Below, piece after piece: positions 5,546 to 7,384 of a DNA stretch of 7,384 bases; within the stretch, counting starts at the first letter, position 1, and each line of letters starts with the position of its first letter. Origin of the DNA: Actinomycetes bacterium (GTDB lineage Bacteria; Actinomycetota; Acidimicrobiia; Acidimicrobiales; Acidimicrobiaceae). Location of the stretch: the NCBI GenBank assembly GCA_021792075.1, contig JAJYVK010000075.1, positions 1 to 7,384 on the forward strand. The letters are read 5' to 3'. The translations under genes and the position numbers were made by a program. The notes under the pieces are model-generated. The model was not told the origin of the DNA and did not search any database. It worked only from the letters and a program-made list of their open reading frames with translations.

Positions 5546-5628
5546 TTGTTTTAGCTGCCGAGAGTTCGTCGTCCTAGATGCAGGTCGATGTTTCGGGGAT
5601 CTTGGTGGTTTTTGAAAGTGAGGTACCC

Positions 5629-7008
5629 GTGTCAATTGCAGATATAAACCTACTCCGTGGGCAGCCATTACTCAGTCCACGTTCGCAATCCGGGTCATTT
5701 TGGAACGAGTATACGGAAACGATGCCACGCGAACAGTTAAATGAGCTGCATCTGAAGCGGTTGCAGGCGCTACTGCGCTATGCCTACGATCGCGTACCGT
5801 TCTATAACAAACTCTATAACGAGGCGGGCATACATCCAGAGGATATTCGTACACTGGATGACTTCAACCGTCATGTGCCAACGATAGACAAGAAGGATCT
5901 GGTCCAAGCACAAGCGGCAAATCCACCATGGGGGGATAGTGTGGCTCTGAGCCCAGACTACTATCTCTACCACTTTCAGACGTCTGGATCGACCGGTACG
6001 CCACTGAGGATTCCCTTTTCTTCTCACACGCAGCTGCAGTATGGAGAGCAGTGGGCATATCTGTACTGGGGTGTTGGGATCCGTCCGCAGGACTCCTTTT
6101 ACTTCGCTTTTCCATGGGGAATGTACACAGGGTTCTGGAGTGCATACTGGGGGGTTCGTTGCCTTGGTGCTACTGTGATCAGCGGCGGAGGGCTCAGCTC
6201 CGAACAGCGGCTGCAACAGATACAGCTTTTGAAGCCGACGGTGTTAGTTTCGACTCCGACATACGCCCTCTATTTAGCGGAACTTGCCAAGGAGCTTGGC
6301 ATCAATACCAGTGAAACCGCGATTCGTTACACCATCCATGCCGGTGAGCCTGGTCCCGGGATTCCTACCACGCGACAGGCTATCGAGTCCGCTTGGGGCG
6401 CCAAAGCATATGAATTGTACGGTGTAGGCGAAGTCGGTGCAATTGCGCCGGGCTGTCCTGACCAGCGTGGTTGTCATTTTGGAGAGGATCAGGGGTATGC
6501 TACGGTTCTCGATGCATCAGGTAACCCGGTCGGGCCTGGCGAAGTTGGAGAAAACGTGGTTACCAGCTACATACAAATGGCACAGCCGGTGATCAAGTAC
6601 CGGACACATGATCTGGTCCGAGCTTATTACGACGTGTGCAGTTGCGGACGATCCTGGCTTCTCTACGAAGGAGGAGTTCTGGGGCGAACCGACGACATGA
6701 TAACAATCAAAGGAACCAACGTCTATCCGGCTGCTGTCGAATATCTGCTTAGCGATGTTCCTGGACTCAGTAGCCATTACGAGCTGCATGTGAACCCGGG
6801 ACGCCTCAATGACGAAGTGACGGTAAAGGTTGAGCCCGAGGCCGGAACGTCATCGGAAAAGTTCTCTTCGATGGCAAAAGACCTCCAGGCTGTTCTGAAG
6901 GCGAAGATCGGAGTGACCATAGGCGTAGAGGTCTCCGAGCCTGGCAGCCTTCCCCGATACGAGCTCAAGGCTAAGCGGTTTTTTGACCACCGACCAAAGA
7001 AGGTTTAG
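5629..7008 (+). CDS. PaaK-type (phenylacetate-CoA ligase family) AMP-forming acyl/aryl-CoA ligase
   Basis: A 459-residue adenylate-forming enzyme that should activate a carboxylic acid with ATP and join it to coenzyme A in the cytoplasm. Family marks, numbered from the GTG start: the PaaK N-terminal MPREQL and RYAYDRVPFY segments, phosphate loop TSGSTGTP (118-125), YGVGE (264-268), YRTHD (324-328), GRTDDMITIKGTNVYP (352-367), and a C-terminal LPRYELKAKR with candidate catalytic lysines near 447-449. Cysteines C276, C282, C337 and C339 could form a metal site; this is an inference. I prefer GTG 5629 because TGAGGT lies just upstream and the family normally starts shortly before the MPRE segment. 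An in-frame ATG at 5578 would add 17 residues but has only a weak ribosome binding site. The substrate (phenylacetate, a hydroxybenzoate or another acid) cannot be told. It leads the second operon. Confidence 0.92.
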   Translation: MSIADINLLRGQPLLSPRSQSGSFWNEYTETMPREQLNELHLKRLQALLRYAYDRVPFYNKLYNEAGIHPEDIRTLDDFNRHVPTIDKKDLVQAQAANPPWGDSVALSPDYYLYHFQTSGSTGTPLRIPFSSHTQLQYGEQWAYLYWGVGIRPQDSFYFAFPWGMYTGFWSAYWGVRCLGATVISGGGLSSEQRLQQIQLLKPTVLVSTPTYALYLAELAKELGINTSETAIRYTIHAGEPGPGIPTTRQAIESAWGAKAYELYGVGEVGAIAPGCPDQRGCHFGEDQGYATVLDASGNPVGPGEVGENVVTSYIQMAQPVIKYRTHDLVRAYYDVCSCGRSWLLYEGGVLGRTDDMITIKGTNVYPAAVEYLLSDVPGLSSHYELHVNPGRLNDEVTVKVEPEAGTSSEKFSSMAKDLQAVLKAKIGVTIGVEVSEPGSLPRYELKAKRFFDHRPKKV

Positions 7009-7049
7009 GTCTGCGTGCAATACCAGGAGAATTGCAAGGAGGGAATCTC

Positions 7050-7295
7050 ATGGAACACCAAAAGTATGTTGCCTACTTGGATAACATACGCCACGATCTT
7101 CAAATACTGACGCAAGAGGCGCCATCACCAGCTGTCGAACGTCTGTTGCAGGACGCAGACATCCAGTTCCACACTGCACTGTGGTTGTTGGGGGAGGTGC
7201 GCGGGTTGACTCCGGAAGGGGAGCGGCAGCCAGCTCTTGATGCTGTTTTGGAACAGCCTCAATTTCTAAATACCACTACACCAGCGGAGGTTTAA
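7050..7295 (+). CDS. Small protein of unknown function between ligase and amidohydrolase
   Basis: An 81-residue, acidic, mostly helical-looking protein (MEHQKYVAYLDNIRHDL...) with no signal peptide, no membrane segment and no motif I recognise. The ATG at 7050 is chosen because AAGGAGGG lies at 7036-7043 with a 6-base spacer, better than the TTG at 7032 that would overlap the binding site. It begins 41 bases after the ligase stop, and its own stop lies 6 bases before the next ATG, so it is almost certainly in the same operon. It could be a small subunit or assembly partner of one of the flanking enzymes; this is a guess from position only. Confidence 0.7.
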   Translation: MEHQKYVAYLDNIRHDLQILTQEAPSPAVERLLQDADIQFHTALWLLGEVRGLTPEGERQPALDAVLEQPQFLNTTTPAEV

Positions 7296-7301
7296 ATAAA
7301 T

Positions 7302-7384
7302 ATGACAGGGGCCATCGACATCTTGTGCAACCTATTCACCGAGGAGTCGATTCAAAAGAATTGGTATGGACCTGAGGAGTTTCA
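7302..7384 (+). CDS. Amidohydrolase-family protein, N-terminus only (runs off the window)
   Basis: The ATG at 7302 opens a frame of 27 complete codons that continues past the right edge. GGAGG at 7286-7290 is the likely ribosome binding site, with an 11-base spacer. The start MTGAIDILCNLFTEESIQ resembles the first strand of amidohydrolase_2 (ACMSD-like, TIM-barrel) proteins, whose members usually show IDxHxH. Here the metal-binding HxH position reads L-C-N, as in a subgroup of that family I recall with 'CNL' in this place. Decarboxylase, hydrolase or hydratase activity on a CoA ester or free acid would suit the neighbours, but with 27 residues the call is tentative. Confidence 0.5.
   Translation, partial: MTGAIDILCNLFTEESIQKNWYGPEEF

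Larger units (their letters stand above)
4842..5628. other. Long intergenic region before the CoA-ligase operon
   Basis: About 790 bases with no gene I can identify. The first 160 bases show no clear terminator for the ATPase operon. The rest contains a TTGCATGCAA palindrome (5004-5013), a candidate promoter (5177-5205), the second 27-bp repeat (5198-5224) and two 13-bp odd palindromes (5223-5235, 5273-5285). It also holds an AAAGGAGGT sequence (5265-5273) with only a tiny reading frame behind it, and a GCAAGC/GCTTGC hairpin around 5389-5412. From the predicted start near 5212, the leader before the ligase would exceed 400 bases. That is unusually long and leaves room for a regulatory RNA or leader peptide. 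I could not match it to tRNA, tmRNA, RNase P or a riboswitch class I remember. Confidence 0.5.

Overview
The window looks like a catabolic accessory region of a bacterium with mid-50s % GC (estimated by eye). TTG and GTG starts, strong purine-rich ribosome binding sites, and a two-domain CDC48-type AAA+ ATPase beside acyl-CoA enzymes point towards an actinobacterium, perhaps a moderate-GC lineage. There is no rRNA or marker gene, so this placement is tentative.

Layout: (1) positions 1-162 hold no gene I can support. (2) 163-948 on the minus strand is a crotonase-fold (enoyl-CoA hydratase/isomerase-like) protein lacking both classical hydratase glutamates. (3) 949-1513 is a regulatory intergenic region. 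(4) 1514-4841 on the plus strand is a tightly coupled three-gene operon: a gentisate-dioxygenase-like single-domain cupin, a second cupin that has lost its metal-binding motif, and a 732-residue CDC48/p97-like ATPase. Each junction is a 4-base stop/start overlap. (5) 4842-5628 is a second long intergenic region. (6) 5629-7384 on the plus strand is a second operon: a PaaK-type acyl/aryl-CoA ligase, an unrecognised 81-residue protein, and the beginning of an amidohydrolase-like gene cut by the window edge.

The most striking non-coding signal is shared by the two plus-strand intergenic regions. A perfect 27-bp direct repeat lies at 1422-1448 and 5198-5224. It is preceded at the same distance by TTTGCAA, which gives a plausible sigma-70-type promoter (TTGCAA-N17-TATTGT) in both copies. 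Each repeat contains TGCATGCA, and each is preceded 220 or 210 bp upstream by the palindrome TTGCATGCAA. These distances are close to 21 and 20 turns of B-DNA. The simplest reading is one regulator controlling both operons, possibly by DNA looping.

Taken together, the region may be a co-regulated pathway in which an organic acid is activated to its CoA thioester by the ligase and processed by an amidohydrolase-family enzyme and a crotonase. The cupin pair would be an oxygenase or accessory module with its own dedicated AAA+ remodelling ATPase. The substrate cannot be read from the sequence. The ATPase has a natural Glu-to-Gln change in the Walker B motif of its second ATPase domain, the same change used in the laboratory to make p97 a slow-hydrolysing substrate trap.
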